Notes under the pieces: generated by a model
Seen by the model: only the letters and a program-made list of their open reading frames with translations
Told to the model about the DNA's origin: nothing
Databases searched by the model: none
Shown here: positions 21,907 through 33,591 of the stretch, piece by piece
Position numbering within the stretch: position 1 is the stretch's first letter
Layout of the letters: each line of letters opens with the position of its first letter
From: Heliocidaris erythrogramma
Lineage: Eukaryota > Echinodermata > Echinoidea > Camarodonta > Echinometridae
Direction of reading: 5' to 3'
NCBI GenBank assembly: GCA_025617745.1
Contig: CM046853.1
Location: 7,870,873-7,934,872 of the forward strand
DNA: 64,000 nt
Position numbers and translations under genes: made by a program

Positions 21907-22690
21907 TTTTGCGACTACGTTCATCTTGAAAAATAATCAATTTAATGTGAAAAGATGACAGAGAATTCAGTTCACATCTTGATCTGTTGTTCACTTCATG
22001 ATTTTTATTTACCGATGCTTCTGCACAGCTTTTGATACAAATGCCCATGCCACGTAGTGAAATTCCTGCGTACGTGCAGCGAAATGTAACGTAGGCGTGG
22101 ATTATAGTAGTACCATAATACTTGAGTTGCATTTATTTTCTCTTTTTATTTTAGTTCATCGTTTTCAAAAATACAGGCCGTGCGCAAGGAGAAAAATGTT
22201 TGCAAAAAGTCAATATAAAACTAATAGGCCCTATGCTTTTAAAATTAAAGATAAATGTTAGGCCTACATGAAGTCTTTTGCCTAGATTTGAGTAAACAGA
22301 ACAAGATGATGGAGGAGAGAGAGAGAGAGAGAGGGGGGGGGGGGGGGTGATAATGTTGGACATATTAGAGACTGAGAAAGGTTCATCTAAGTAGTAAGTA
22401 TAAAAGACAAAGAAAGAAGGAAAAGGTGTTTTATAATTATAGGACGAAATAGGGATAAAGAAGAAACCCCAAAAGAAAATACATGTAATTATTTTTAACC
22501 GGAACTTGAAAACTCAACTTTCAGTTAAAAAGTTTTGTTTGTTTGTTTGGGGTTTTGGGGCTATTCTTTTTTTTTCTTCTCCATTTTAAAGAAAGATGAG
22601 ACGATTATCTTCCCTACGTAACATAACATTTGAAGGAAAAAAAATGTTTTTAGCAGTTCATGAAGTTGGTCCTATATACCTTTAACAATG
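21907..22690. other. Upstream of possible exon; (GA)n and G run
   Basis: No TATA-like element is obvious. A (GA)n plus G-run lies at 22314-22347 and a GTTTG repeat at 22536-22560. No exon supported. Confidence 0.4.
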
Positions 22691-22696
22691 ATAAGT

Positions 22697-22874
22697 GGTT
22701 GCGTTCAAGCGAACATTTTTCACCCCAGAAACAGGGTTTTGTTGCGTTCATGCAAATTTTCGTCGGTCGTGAAAATAAACGTGTTTGAGATCGCCAACTG
22801 AAACGCAGAAAAGGGGGCTTTTTTTAACACGTTTCTGCCAGAAAACACGTTCGCTGAAATTGCATGAACGCAAT
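22697..22874. mobile_element. Possible MITE with TTGCGTTCA ends
   Basis: TTGCGTTCAAGCGAAC near 22698 faces the inverted ATTGCGTTCATGCAATTTCAGCGAACG read inward from about 22874. An internal near-repeat TTGCGTTCATGCAAATTTTC lies at 22742. The element is degenerate and no target duplication was fixed. Confidence 0.45.
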
Positions 22875-22904
22875 CTCAATCATGATTCTATGACACCATC
22901 ATTG

Positions 22905-23750
22905 GGTAGAAGAAAAGATGAGAGAAGGAGAAAAATAAAGGAAAACATAAGAAACAAAGATAAAAACAAAGAATAACGTAAGGAAACGCAATAATTGTGT
23001 TTCTTTATGTTATTCTTTGTTTTAATGTTATACTTTCATCTTCTATAATTATTAGAGAAGATGGAAGGGAGATCAAAACTTAGACTAGGGAAGATAGAAA
23101 GAAAAATAGAAGAACAAAGACAAATGATAAGGAAAGAGAGAAAGAGAAGATGAAAGCAAGATCAAAACAAAGAATGAAATAAGGAAAGATAGAAAGAGAA
23201 GATGAAAGGAACATAAAATCAAAGAATAAGTAAAGATTATAAAGAAGTAAACAAAACATGAAAAGAAAATTCAAAAAAGGAATAACATATATGGGATAGA
23301 TAAAAGAGAAGGAAAGAAAAAAAATAAAGATATATACATAGGAAAGGATAAAAGAATAGATGACAAATTGAAAGAATAAAAAGAAACAAGGAAAAAAAAT
23401 GCATGATAGGATAAAAACAAAGAATAACACTAGGAAAGATAGAGAGGATTAATTAGTAATAAAGATAAAGAAATACGAAGTTCATGACAGAAGGATTAAA
23501 GATGAAAGAAGAAAATATGGAAAACATGAGGGAAGGGAGAAACAAATGATGATAGGAGGAAGAAACAAAGAATAACATAAGGAAAGATAGAAAGAGAAAA
23601 AGAAATTACAGGAGGAAATATAGAATAGAAACAGAAGATGAAAGAAAACTAAAATGCGTCGAACGATTAAAAAAAAGGATGATAGCAGGCTAAAAACAAA
23701 GAGTAACATAATGAAATATTTTTGAAAAAGAAGATGAAAGAAGAAGGAAG
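22905..23750. repeat. Purine-rich minisatellite-like tract
   Basis: About 850 bp of nearly all A/G on the plus strand. The phrases AACAAAGAATAACATAAGG and AAAGATAGAAAGAGAAGATG recur irregularly (near 22968, 23130, 23180, 23420, 23570 and 23700). Long minus-strand frames here are phenylalanine/serine-rich by-products of the composition, not genes. Confidence 0.8.
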
Positions 23751-23770
23751 ATTTGACCTTTCCTTCTTAA

Positions 23771-24222
23771 AGGCCAAGTCCACCCTAACAAAAAGTTTAT
23801 TTGAATAAATATAGAGAAAAATCCAACAAGCATAACACTGAAAATTTCATCAAAATAGGATGTAAAATAAGATAGTTATGTTTTTTTAAAGTTTCGCTTA
23901 ATTTCGCAAAACAGTTGTATGCACATCCTGCTCAGTTTGCAAATGAGGGAACCAGTGACGCCACCCACTCACTATTTCTTTTGTATTTTATTACATGAAA
24001 TACGAAATATTTTAATTTTTCCTTGTTATAATGTGAAACAAGGTTTGATTCCTCGCTGAACATGTGTAATTGCCATTGTTGCAACCTATACACAATTCAA
24101 TGAGAGCTTCCTAATTGTGAAATCTGCAGAAATTAAAATATTCTATATTTCACATAATAAAATACAAAAGAAATAGTGAGTGGGTGACGTTACTGTTCCC
24201 TCATTTCCATACTGAGTAGGAT
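23771..24222. mobile_element. Foldback element, right arm truncated
   Basis: It starts AGGCCAAGTCCACCCTAACA right after TTAA (23767-23770), the usual target of Kolobok/piggyBac-type elements. The internal arm CACTATTTCTTTTGTATTTT (23967) is mirrored by AAAATACAAAAGAAATAGTG (24159). The outer half of the right arm, expected to end in the complement of the start, is missing past about 24222. No coding frame. Confidence 0.65.
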
Positions 24223-24311
24223 GGTCTATTGCTTGAACGCACCTATAGTCCGTTAACGTAACTTGAAATTCTCCGATTTATAGTGCTTTTACGGATACGG
24301 GAGAGATAGGC

Positions 24312-24354
<43 letters not shown>

Positions 24355-24540
24355 GAAAAGGGAAGAAAATTAAGAGCGGAGTAGAGATGATTTGAAAGTT
24401 CAGTCAGTTATATATTAGAAAGCTTATTCTATTTCGATGCCGATAAGATCTTTATCACTTTGACTATTTTTGGCACCTTTGCATTTCCAGTGGCAGATTT
24501 TATTTTATGTAGTTTGTAAACAAATTTTAGGCATTTTTAT
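24223..24540. other. (GA)n microsatellite and AT-rich sequence
   Basis: (GA)n with interruptions at 24316-24356. No gene seen. Confidence 0.5.
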
Positions 24541-24544
24541 TTTA

Positions 24545-26440
24545 TGTAGTTATTTGTTTATTTATTTGGGGCGCATATCCGGCCCGTGCTCCCCCCTTTG
24601 AAACCCAAGTGGCAAACAAGTACACAACTTCAAGTTTGTGACCCCTCCCGTACAGGCGTAGCCAGGATTTTTCAATAGGGGGGCACAGGGGTGTCGATCC
24701 GTGTTCATGATACTAGAAGCACCCGGGGCAAAAAATGAAGTCCCCTTTAAAGAATCCAAAGTGTCTATGGCACTGATATTAGGAGGTAAGTTGTTCCATA
24801 AACTAGGCGCCGCAGCTATGAAGGCACGGTCACCAAGAGATGATTTCGTTCTTTGTGCCACAATAAGACTTTTGCCAGAAGAACGCAGACAGCGAGTTGG
24901 TACATATTCAGAAATTAGATTTTCAATATATGAGGGGCAGAACCATGTAATGCTCTCCAAGTAATAAGCAGAATTTTATACTTGATACGCTCTCTGACTG
25001 GTAGCCAATGTAACCCTTTCAAAATTGGTGAAATGTGATCCCTTTTACGTGTCCTAGGCAATATTCTGGCAGCAGCGTTTTGTGCTCTTTGTAGCTTAGC
25101 TATTTGAGAAGATGACACATTGTACAGAAGAGAATTGCAATAGTCAAGACGAGAAATTACAAATGCATGAATTATAGTGGCAACTGTTTTATATGACAAT
25201 ATCTTTCTGATGTTATTGATACTACGTAGATGAAAATACATTGACTGACATGTTTTTTGTACAAAATCATTCATTGTCATATTACTATCAAATAACACTC
25301 CAAGATTACGTGCAGTGTTTTTAGGTAATACATGTGAATTACCAATTCGAATGGAATAATGTTGTAAATCAACCTTCTGATACTGAGATGAAATAATTAA
25401 AAATTCACTCTTAGCATCATTGAGCTTAAGCTTGTTCAAACACATCCATGCCTTCATTTCAGCTATGACCTTTCCAACTTCTGACGTCTGCTAATTACAC
25501 TCTCAGGGTCCAAAGGATTCAATGGTATATAAAGCTGAGTATCATCTGCATAAAGGTGCATTGACGTGGACATCATGTAATCGAGAAATCTCTGGAAGAG
25601 GTGTAGAATAGATACTAAAGAGGGACGGGCCCAAAACTGACCCTTGTGGCACGCCGTATGTATAGATTAACTTCTGGTGAAACGGAGTCGTTGATCTTAA
25701 TCCTAAAGGTGTCTTATAGGACAAATAAGAAATTAATTAACTATAAAATTAATATAAGAAGAAATGCTGTGGGTGCCTACTGGAACAATCACATGACATT
25801 ATTAATCCTAATTATTAATCCTATCCTGTCCTATCCTATCCTACTCCTATAAATCCTATAACCTACATCCTATATCCTATACCTAGCTACTAAGCAATTG
25901 TATCACATTCAGCTGTGCTTCATATGAAACTTCTATGAGTTCCTATATATAGGAAACCAATAGAAACCAACAAAACCATCAGAAACCATCAGAAATTTCC
26001 TATCGGTTTCTATGGGTCTCTATGGGATTTTCGACGTGGGTGGATCAAAGGAGTGCAATGCCGGTAGGCCTGTATCATTGGAAGAAGACATCTCACGTAC
26101 CGGCACTGATGAAACTGTGGAACATGTGGAGGTGTCAAGTTCCTGCCGAATCTTGATGATCTTTGAATCAAAGTAGTCTCTAAACTTTCTGCAAGATCGA
26201 GATCAGTATCATGCACTGGAAATTTGGGTTTACTTCGATGATGGAGAAGGCTGTTGATAACTTTGTACAGCTCTCTAGGGTCATCTTCACAACTTAAAAT
26301 CTGGTTCTCATAATATAATGATTTAGACTCTTTGATCATATTCCAGACAAGATCCCTCTGGGAAGTATATAGTTGTTTGTCGATTTCAAGTTTTGATTTA
26401 CGCCATCTCCGCTCAAGTCTTCTCCGAAGTTTTTTTGAGC
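24545..26440 (-). mobile_element. Decayed CR1/L2-like LINE, interrupted
   Basis: Minus-strand pieces follow ORF2 order. 26010-26339 is upstream RT linker (DDPRELYKVINSLLHHRS). 25542-25724 has YGVPQGSVLGPSLFSIY, and just below it in another frame is YADDTQLYIPLNP, so at least one frameshift is present. 24915-25457 carries LGVLFDSNMTM, RLDYCNSLLYN and ILKGLHWLPVRERIKYKILL. 24562-24960 has the C-terminus (LGDRAFIAAAPSLWNNLPP). About 300 bp (25727-26025) do not fit the LINE and contain (CCTAT)n-type repeats. A GCGTAGCCAGGATTTTTCAA repeat end sits at 24656. The 3' end is an (AAATA)-type tail at 24550-24567. Confidence 0.85.
25795..25885. repeat. (CCTAT)n degenerate microsatellite
   Basis: Repeats of TCCTATCCTAT with drift, lying inside the block that interrupts the LINE. 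AGAAACCATCAGAAA is repeated nearby (25970-25995). Confidence 0.8.
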
Positions 26441-26449
26441 TTACAGAAG

Positions 26450-26640
26450 AGGTCTATTGAGCATACCTTTCAAAGAAAGGTTGTTCTTGACAACCTGAAA
26501 GCTTGCCGGACATATAGCTACAAATAATGTATGCAAACTGTATTCCAAGCATTGAGGCTCATTTATAAAAAGCAGGTTCATGGAATAGCTCATGTGCATA
26601 AATTTGTATACATTACAGAAGAGGTCTATTGAGAAGTAGA
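26450..26640. repeat. Diverged relative of the MITE at 49458
   Basis: Shares GGTTGTTCTTGACAACCTGAA, then AAGCTTGCC and TATGCAAACTG with 49512-49585. The phrase AGAGGTCTATTGAG occurs at both ends (26445, 26622). The outer TIRs are worn. Confidence 0.6.
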
Positions 26641-26819
26641 GAAGCTCGAATTTTATACACTGATAAGCGGTTTTCTATTCACTCACTTCTACAATCGGGA
26701 GCAAAACTAACGAAAACCCTGAAAGGTTTGAGAAAGAGTCAAGAAATTCAGCAAGGCTATACCTGAAGTTGAGATTTCTTTCAAAAGTTGGACCTTTGCA
26801 AATGCTGTTTTATACACTT

Positions 26820-27240
26820 TATCCTACATCGGGGGCGCTATATTTAGCAGGAGTCATACGAAACATACATGATATAGCGAGCAAAGCAATTACATCTTTA
26901 TTTTTCAAATTTTGAGAACTATATAGGCCTACGGGGGGCGCGACATTACGAGATCCTGAAATATAATTATTATGCGAGGGAGCAATGCGACCGAGCTTTC
27001 TAAAAATTTTGCATTTCAAGCCTTCAAAAACTAGATTTCTAGTGCATTAACCCTGCGGAGTTTGGGGTGCGTAATCCGTATAAAGATTATGAGTTTTCTT
27101 TCTGCCCCCCCCCCCATGGGCGTTAATCGGTGGGGGACAGGGGGAACACGTCCCCCCACGATTTTGGGGGTGGGGGACATCATATCAAATGTCCCCCCAT
27201 GTTTTGTCAGAAAAGAACGGGGACCAATGGGGGACATGTG
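26820..27240. repeat. GC-rich repeat family with GAGGGAGCAAAGCGACTGAGC motif
   Basis: The motif appears as GCGAGGGAGCAATGCGACCG at 26975, followed by a lysine-like AT-poor segment and by poly-C and G runs (27106-27115, 27146-27175). Related copies lie at 35733, 37840 and 41010-41500. The tract ends in GGGGGACATGTGATGG. Confidence 0.55.
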
Positions 27241-28423
27241 ATGGTGTATACCTTGTCAAGGAGATATAAATTTCCCTAGAAAATTAGCAATGCCAAAAAA
27301 TGTCATGTACCTTACTTTTCAGTGCATTCTCAGTTTCGGACGATAGGGCCAAGTGCAGTACATTGAGACGGGATTGACCAACAGTACACTCCAACAGCAT
27401 TGGCATGCATAATATACATGCATACATATGGCGAGCTTTATACTAGCGCTAGCTATCCAGAGCGAGCGGGGGTTTGGCCGCGCGTGCTCACCCCTCTATG
27501 CCTAATATGCTCTATTATGATTGTGTATTGTACGACGGCATACACTCTCTCACCCAAGGACCGACGTAAAGTCACGTAATACTAACTTTCAGCGAATTGC
27601 GATCGATCTAAGACGTTGACACCACTATTCTGTGCAAATTGATTCTTACATTAAGCTGGTAAAATTGTTAAACTGGTAAAGTCAGTCAAGCATAAACAAA
27701 TATTCGTGTATTTGGTATCACATAAAAGAAGAGACTTTATTCATACTAAGTGCTGTTTTTTCCAATCCTATTTCATTATCAAGATATCTATCACCAAAAA
27801 CGGGTTTCCTTTTTTCTGGGACGCACTGTATTGTACTTGCGATCACTGATGATTAAAGCCACTGTTTAACATTGTGGTTGATCGATTTAAAAAATTCTAA
27901 AACTGAACTGCCTCATGACCTGTCTAATTATGTTCATATGGATGAAAAAAACAACCAAGGATGCAAAAATAATGATAGCAACACATTCACTATCGAGATA
28001 TTTATGAACATTGTATTTATTATGAGTCTCATAATAATTCTGGCACAGTAGTCTATGGGGTGATACTTTCGGTTTTCACTTTTTTGAAGCACTAAATGAT
28101 AATCTTGAAGCATAATTTTTTTCACAGGTTCATTTTGACATCCCATCAGATATTCTGATAACATGTATAGACAAGCAGCTCAGATTTTAAAACTGAACAC
28201 AATGTGAGCCAATGCCTTTAAAGTAGCTATCCAAAGAAAATCACAAATATGGCAATTAATGTATCACTAGAAACTGGGAAGCTTACAGATGGCAATCGTA
28301 TAAGTTTTATGTCAACTGCGTATATGATGATTATAAAAAGTTAACAACACAAATAAAAACTCTTCTCAGCATCTGGAATATCCGTGGATTCGCCAGAAAT
28401 ATAGCGAAGTTTTGATGTCGTCA
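27241..28423. other. Non-coding; one-sided Tc1/mariner-like terminus
   Basis: At 27797-27829 the sequence AACGGGTTTCCTTTTTTCTGGGACGCACTG is the right terminus of the family seen at 18318, here without a left mate. No gene otherwise. The stretch at 27380-27600 is CpG-richer than its surroundings, without a supported exon. Confidence 0.5.
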
Positions 28424-29869
28424 CACTAGGGACCCATCCTGCTTAAGCAGACGACGTCCTATAATGAATAAACGTAACTGCAATGCAATTATATATCAAA
28501 TTATAAAGAGTTTGGTACATTTAAACATGAGCTTATTTCACACCATTCTAAAAGGGAAAGTGAACCGATTCTGATAACTAAAACCGTTTGATAGTAAATA
28601 CACAGGAGAAGGGTCAATGATCAATGAAATAAACCCCACTTTCAAATTGAAAAGCCCTCCGAACAATATCACAGATTGTATTCGTTCCCTCTTGAAACGC
28701 CGAACATGCCCCGGTGCAAGCAGCTGAAAATACAATGGCGTCTTATTTTGTTCACAAGTGACTGATTCCTTTATTTTTTTAACGCTGCATTTTTCATCAA
28801 AATAATACCATACACGAAGTTAAGAGTGAGGCAGCAGACTAACATTAAAGGAGAATTAACCCCTGATTACAAATTTACTTATATTGGAAGGTGTAATATA
28901 TTCCTACTTATTGCCCTAAATCATTTTCTAATAAGATATCAGAAAAGGGTATAAATAAAGATATTCCAACACCCGGTATCGTCTCCTACTCATTTACATG
29001 GGGGCTGCCATTTTCTTGCTGATTTGAAGTTGTACATGAACCATTGAGAAATGTTCCAGTCAGGAAGATATTTTGAATCCAAATCCTAAATTGATTTTAT
29101 TCATTACCTAAAATCCCATATGTGACGAAAAATATAAAGTGGGTGTTTACATGTATTATAAAACTTAAATCTTTATAATGATACTTTTAAATTGTCTGGT
29201 TTTGCTTAACAAAAATCTGTTTTCTTGGGTTTGCCAAACAGAGCAGAACATAATATATGCAGCATGCATTCCGACTTTTCAAGTCCATTATCCGAAAGCA
29301 GGTGAATGCATAGTTTGCAGCTATAGATGCTCAGGGAAGAAGCATCCATAAAATTTGAATTAATTTGCTCCGTCCCATACGTCCAGTATCGAGAAAATAG
29401 ATTTCTATTAAGCGAATATAGATTTTCAACAGAAATATGTAAGGAAATCTTCAGTTTAAAAATAAATTGACATATCTATTCTATATTTTTAATCTCAAAT
29501 GGGTTTTTAATTTTTAAAAAGGCAATTGAGCATTTGGATTAAGAAAATCTTCTTGTACACATAAACAAAATGGCAGCCCCCATGTGCTGCTAGCAGACGA
29601 TACATATTGCTAGCAGATGGTAAATTTTGCTCAGAAAATCTTGATTCGTATCGATCTCGTATATTTTGACGCGAAGCCATATAGTCTAACAAGTAGGAAT
29701 AAATAACACCTTTGAACACTATCGTCTTTATTTTTGAGCGTAATTCTCCTTTAAGACTGACGCTAGTCAAGTAAGAGAAATAAGTGAAGAGGAGATGACA
29801 AAACAGGCACTGAAAAATGTGTAAGATGTTATGGGACATCGTCTGCTTAGACAGGACTGGTCCTTCGTG
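28424..29869. mobile_element. hAT-like non-autonomous element, 1.45 kb
   Basis: An 8-bp duplication TGTCGTCA flanks it (28416-28423, 29870-29877). The TIRs start CACTAGGGACC and, from the right, CACGAAGGACC, then share TAAGCAGACGA-GTCC, about 43 bp with some mismatches. An 8-bp duplication is typical of hAT transposons. A 0.9-kb TTAA-flanked element sits inside. No transposase frame. Confidence 0.8.
28849..29750. mobile_element. TTAA-flanked element nested in hAT-like element
   Basis: TTAA at 28845-28848 and 29751-29754 borders the inverted ends AGGAGAATTAAC / AGGAGAATTACG. Further inside, GGGGGCTGCCATTTT (29000) and AAAATGGCAGCCCCC (29567) are inverted. TTAA targets are used by piggyBac and Kolobok families; which one is unknown. 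Confidence 0.8.
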
Positions 29870-29877
29870 TGTCGTCA

Positions 29878-32320
29878 CACATCTCAGCAGCGTTCAAGGA
29901 GCTCTTGAGCTGCTATATCGGGGGCTGTATTTTACCGTTTTATAATTGATAATAATCATTAATTCAAATGTTTCCAAGCGTTGAATTTGGATAACCTTGT
30001 TTAATTTATGCCATCTATGCAATAATAAGTATTAAGCCAATATTTATTTTGATGGAATTTTCTTGCAATGTGATCTTTAACATAATCTTCAACTAGCAAA
30101 TTCGGCCACTGTGGGTGGCAAACAGATTTAAAGCTTTTGAATCAGACAGTAGCCATTATAATTATCATTATATGTGAATTCATCAGATATTTGACAGAAT
30201 TGGTACAATTCACTCTCAGTTAAAGTCAGTCAGATTTGCAACTTTGTCATAAGTTTGTGATGTCAGTCTAAGGACCATAAATTCCCATTTTACCGTCAAA
30301 AATCTTTCCTAATATATTTTCTGAGATTAGTCATGACAGTGTTCTTGCATTCATGCACGTTGATAGAATGACAATCAATTTCGTTTAGAAAGAGCCCCAC
30401 CCACCCCCCCCCCCCAAAGAAAACAAATGTATTTTCTTTATCACTTATATTATGTTTTAAAAAATGTTTATTTTTCATATAAATGCATTATGTACAAAAC
30501 AACCCTTAGATACAATAAATACAAATTGCGAAAATAAAGGTATGAGGAAAGTGTATCTCAGAAAATAAGGGAATTTGGCAGTCAAGTCATCAGTGTGCAA
30601 ATGTCACCACGAACTCAAATTTGTCAATACATGTATGTCTCAATCAGATGGTGTTTTTTTAATGAACATATTCATAGCTTTCCTATAAATATTTGGTCAA
30701 ATTTTTCTTTTAAATATGTACTGTCATTATTAAAATAATTATTTTCCATTGCAAAAATTTGAACCTACTATCGATATAGCGAAACGCCTTATTGAGTGCT
30801 GATTGCCAGGCATTAACAATATAGCAAAACCACAAGAGCACCCAAATTAATGTACGAGAAAAAGTGAATACATTCAGGGAGATCTTTGTGTCTCAGAAAA
30901 CACATTTCCCCATAATTGTCTTACCTAATTAAGTTATGCTGTACACGTGGGTATTTGTGGTGAATAACATAGACCCTTAAACAGAGAGCTGAAGAAGACA
31001 TGCATTACAACAATGTTGCAGCATTTATATTGCATACTGCAGTCATATAATTGAATAGTGCATTCAATTTACATATATGTGTAAATATTCCTTTCAAGGG
31101 ATATAAATAAAGCACAAGAAATCCTTAGGCACCCATCAAGCAGATATACAGAGAATTCTTAAATACATGATGACATGTAGTGAGGTATATAATATATGCC
31201 TCACTACATCATGCATTTCAGAATATCTAACTTTTATGCATGTATACATTATATACATGTATGCATAAAAGTTTGTGAACAGTTCGGTAACTTATTGCAA
31301 ACTACATGCAGTTTTAAGGGCAAAAGCAATCTTTGATTTTTTTTTTATTGCAGCCAGATGGACAGTGACTTTGTTAAACTGTAGATGATCAAACTAGTAG
31401 ACTTTGATAATTCCCTATGATGTAATGAGGTAATTGCATGCATATAGCTGTCAGCCACGAAAGGCTCAAGGCTGGCTTTGCAACTCAGACGATTTTCAGA
31501 ATTTTGCATCTGAACATCTCTAAATTGGTTATACTGGGTGCAGAGTTTCATAATTTGTAGTAATTGGGAATTGGGATGAGGAAGAAGACTGTTTCCAAAA
31601 TTCATAACAAATAACAGTGAACAAGGATGATGACATAGCAAGTGTGTAGTAGAATGCATGTTTAGCTGCTCAAGGAAGCAGAACAATCGAGGAACACATG
31701 CACAAATTCTGCACAGGTGAACTTGTTGAGTAAGTCGTATTATGTAATGGAATTACAGTGCCACATTATCGGAATTTGTGCACCTTCTATGTCATAATCC
31801 TTGTTTAGTGTTTACTCTTTTAGATTTTGATAATACATGTATTTCTGCTCCATGCAGGATCACAATAAATTTCACAAATCTGTATGTAACATTTTTGATT
31901 TATGTACTATACCTGATGTGAAATTTTAAAAATCGTCTCGACTTTCCCTTTAATATGGGAGGAATTTAAGTGTTTATTTATGTAGTTGAAATTAGTAAAT
32001 GCCACTTCAGCAATCAACAGGAATGATTTTCTTTCAAAACTATTGGGGTGCCTTTCCCCTTCAACTGCATATTTCAACAAAGTTTTGATGACCAATGTCT
32101 AATAATGTGTCATATATTTTTAGAAGTCCTAATAAAATATGAGAGATAATGCATTTTGTTTTGAGTTTGATATATGTTTAATTATACAAATACAATCATA
32201 TTCAAGTCGTTATTGAACATAATACAAAACAATGCAAACTTTAATTGGGGTAAAGAAAACAAATTAAAGCTGAACTGTAATTGTTCAAGTGTAAATAATT
32301 ATCATACTTTCTTAAAGGAC
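29878..32320. other. Non-coding, no gene recognised
   Basis: Over 2 kb of AT-rich sequence with short frames only. A run of 14 C near 30403 and two small palindromic hairpins (31174-31209; 31229-31271) are the only structures noted. Confidence 0.45.
31174..31271. repeat. Two adjacent hairpins
   Basis: ATGTAGTGAGG (31175) pairs with CCTCACTACAT (31199). ACTTTTATGCATGTATA (31229) pairs with TATACATGTATGCATAAAAGT (31252). Both are nearly perfect. Confidence 0.7.
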
Positions 32321-32340
32321 CTATGTAATGCAAAGGTATG

Positions 32341-32962
32341 TTGACCTGTTTTGATCAGCAATACCCTAATCATTACTTGTAGCCAATAAAATATAAAAAT
32401 ATGTGCCATATATTTTATAATAACTTTTCTGTTATTTTTCTTCAGATTATTTAGAAACGCCCACAAAAAGCTTCCAAACCAAGATTCTGTTTGTGACATC
32501 ATCTGTCAATCACTGCTTAATCAACTATGCAATTGACAAAAGACACTGGAATACACCTTCCCTTAACAGTATAATTTGCATGTTTGAGAACAGTGGCAAA
32601 TTAGTGGCTTTTGTTGCTTGTTAATTGGTAGAACTTCCTAGCATAGCAACTTCCATTGAACTTGCAAGTACATGTATTTGGGTTGGTATTGTGTGCAAAC
32701 ATGGCAAATGCTTTTGTAGGAATATGGCCACCTCTTGGGAGGACGCATTCCAGTGTCTTGTGTCTAGTGCATGATAATTAAGTAGTGATTGACAGATGAT
32801 GTCACAAGCAGAATCTTGGTTTGGAAGTTTTTTGTGGGCGTTTCTAAGTAATCTGAAGAAAAATAATAGAAAAACTTATTATAAAATATATGGCACATAT
32901 ATTTTGATATTTCATTGGCTACATCAGTGATGATTAGGGTATTGCTGATCAAAACATATTTT
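32341..32962. mobile_element. Foldback element with about 215-bp arms
   Basis: The left arm 32341-32555 and right arm 32746-32962 are inverted copies over nearly full length. Landmarks: TTTTGATCAGCAATACCCTA versus TAGGGTATTGCTGATCAAAA; CTGTCAATCACT versus AGTGATTGACAG. The spacer of about 190 bp is unique. Frames in the arms are mirror images without known domains. Confidence 0.85.
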
Positions 32963-33590
32963 CGCATTGAAATTATGGCATTTCTTATTTCCTTATTTAT
33001 AATAATTAAAGTGATTAGGTAACTTTGTGGAGGCTTGACAAAATCTGAACTGTCTGGCCTTACATGCTATCAGTGTATGTAATATGGTGTAAAAATGAAG
33101 CCCACGGGGAAAAAGCACTTCAAAATCACCATGTGCTTCACAAAAGTAAACATATGCAAATGACCGGAAATGCCAGACTCATTTTCCCCATTGACTCAGT
33201 GTTAGACTAAATCGTATGGCCATACGCTTTCGTAAATGGGAGTATTCAGTCACAGATATCTTAATAATAGCATTATATATTTGAAAACCTTTCTATACCT
33301 GGCTATTTATTTATCCTTCTGCACATCATTATACAAGACAGATATCAAAATTGAACAATTTATTAAATCAAGCGTCCACAAAGTTACTGAATGCCTTTAA
33401 AGGATGTGATGGTATTTCAAGGTCAAACATAATAAGTTTGGATAATTATTAGTTTTAAGTTAATGTATCATAGGGGGTGATAATACAGGCAACCCCCCCC
33501 CCCCCCACCTAAAATTTCTTTTTGGGCCACATATACCTCCCCCCCCCCCCCCCCCCCCGGGATCGACAACCATGGGGGGCCCAGACGAGA
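32963..33590. other. Non-coding; poly-C runs
   Basis: Two runs of C (33490-33506, 33537-33558) close to the start of the tandem array. No gene. Confidence 0.5.
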
Positions 33591-33591
33591 A

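Noticed and set aside
23080-23709. Long minus-strand frames rich in Phe, Ser and Leu resembling membrane proteins
   Set aside because: They are translations of a purine-rich tract; no start context or conserved domain.
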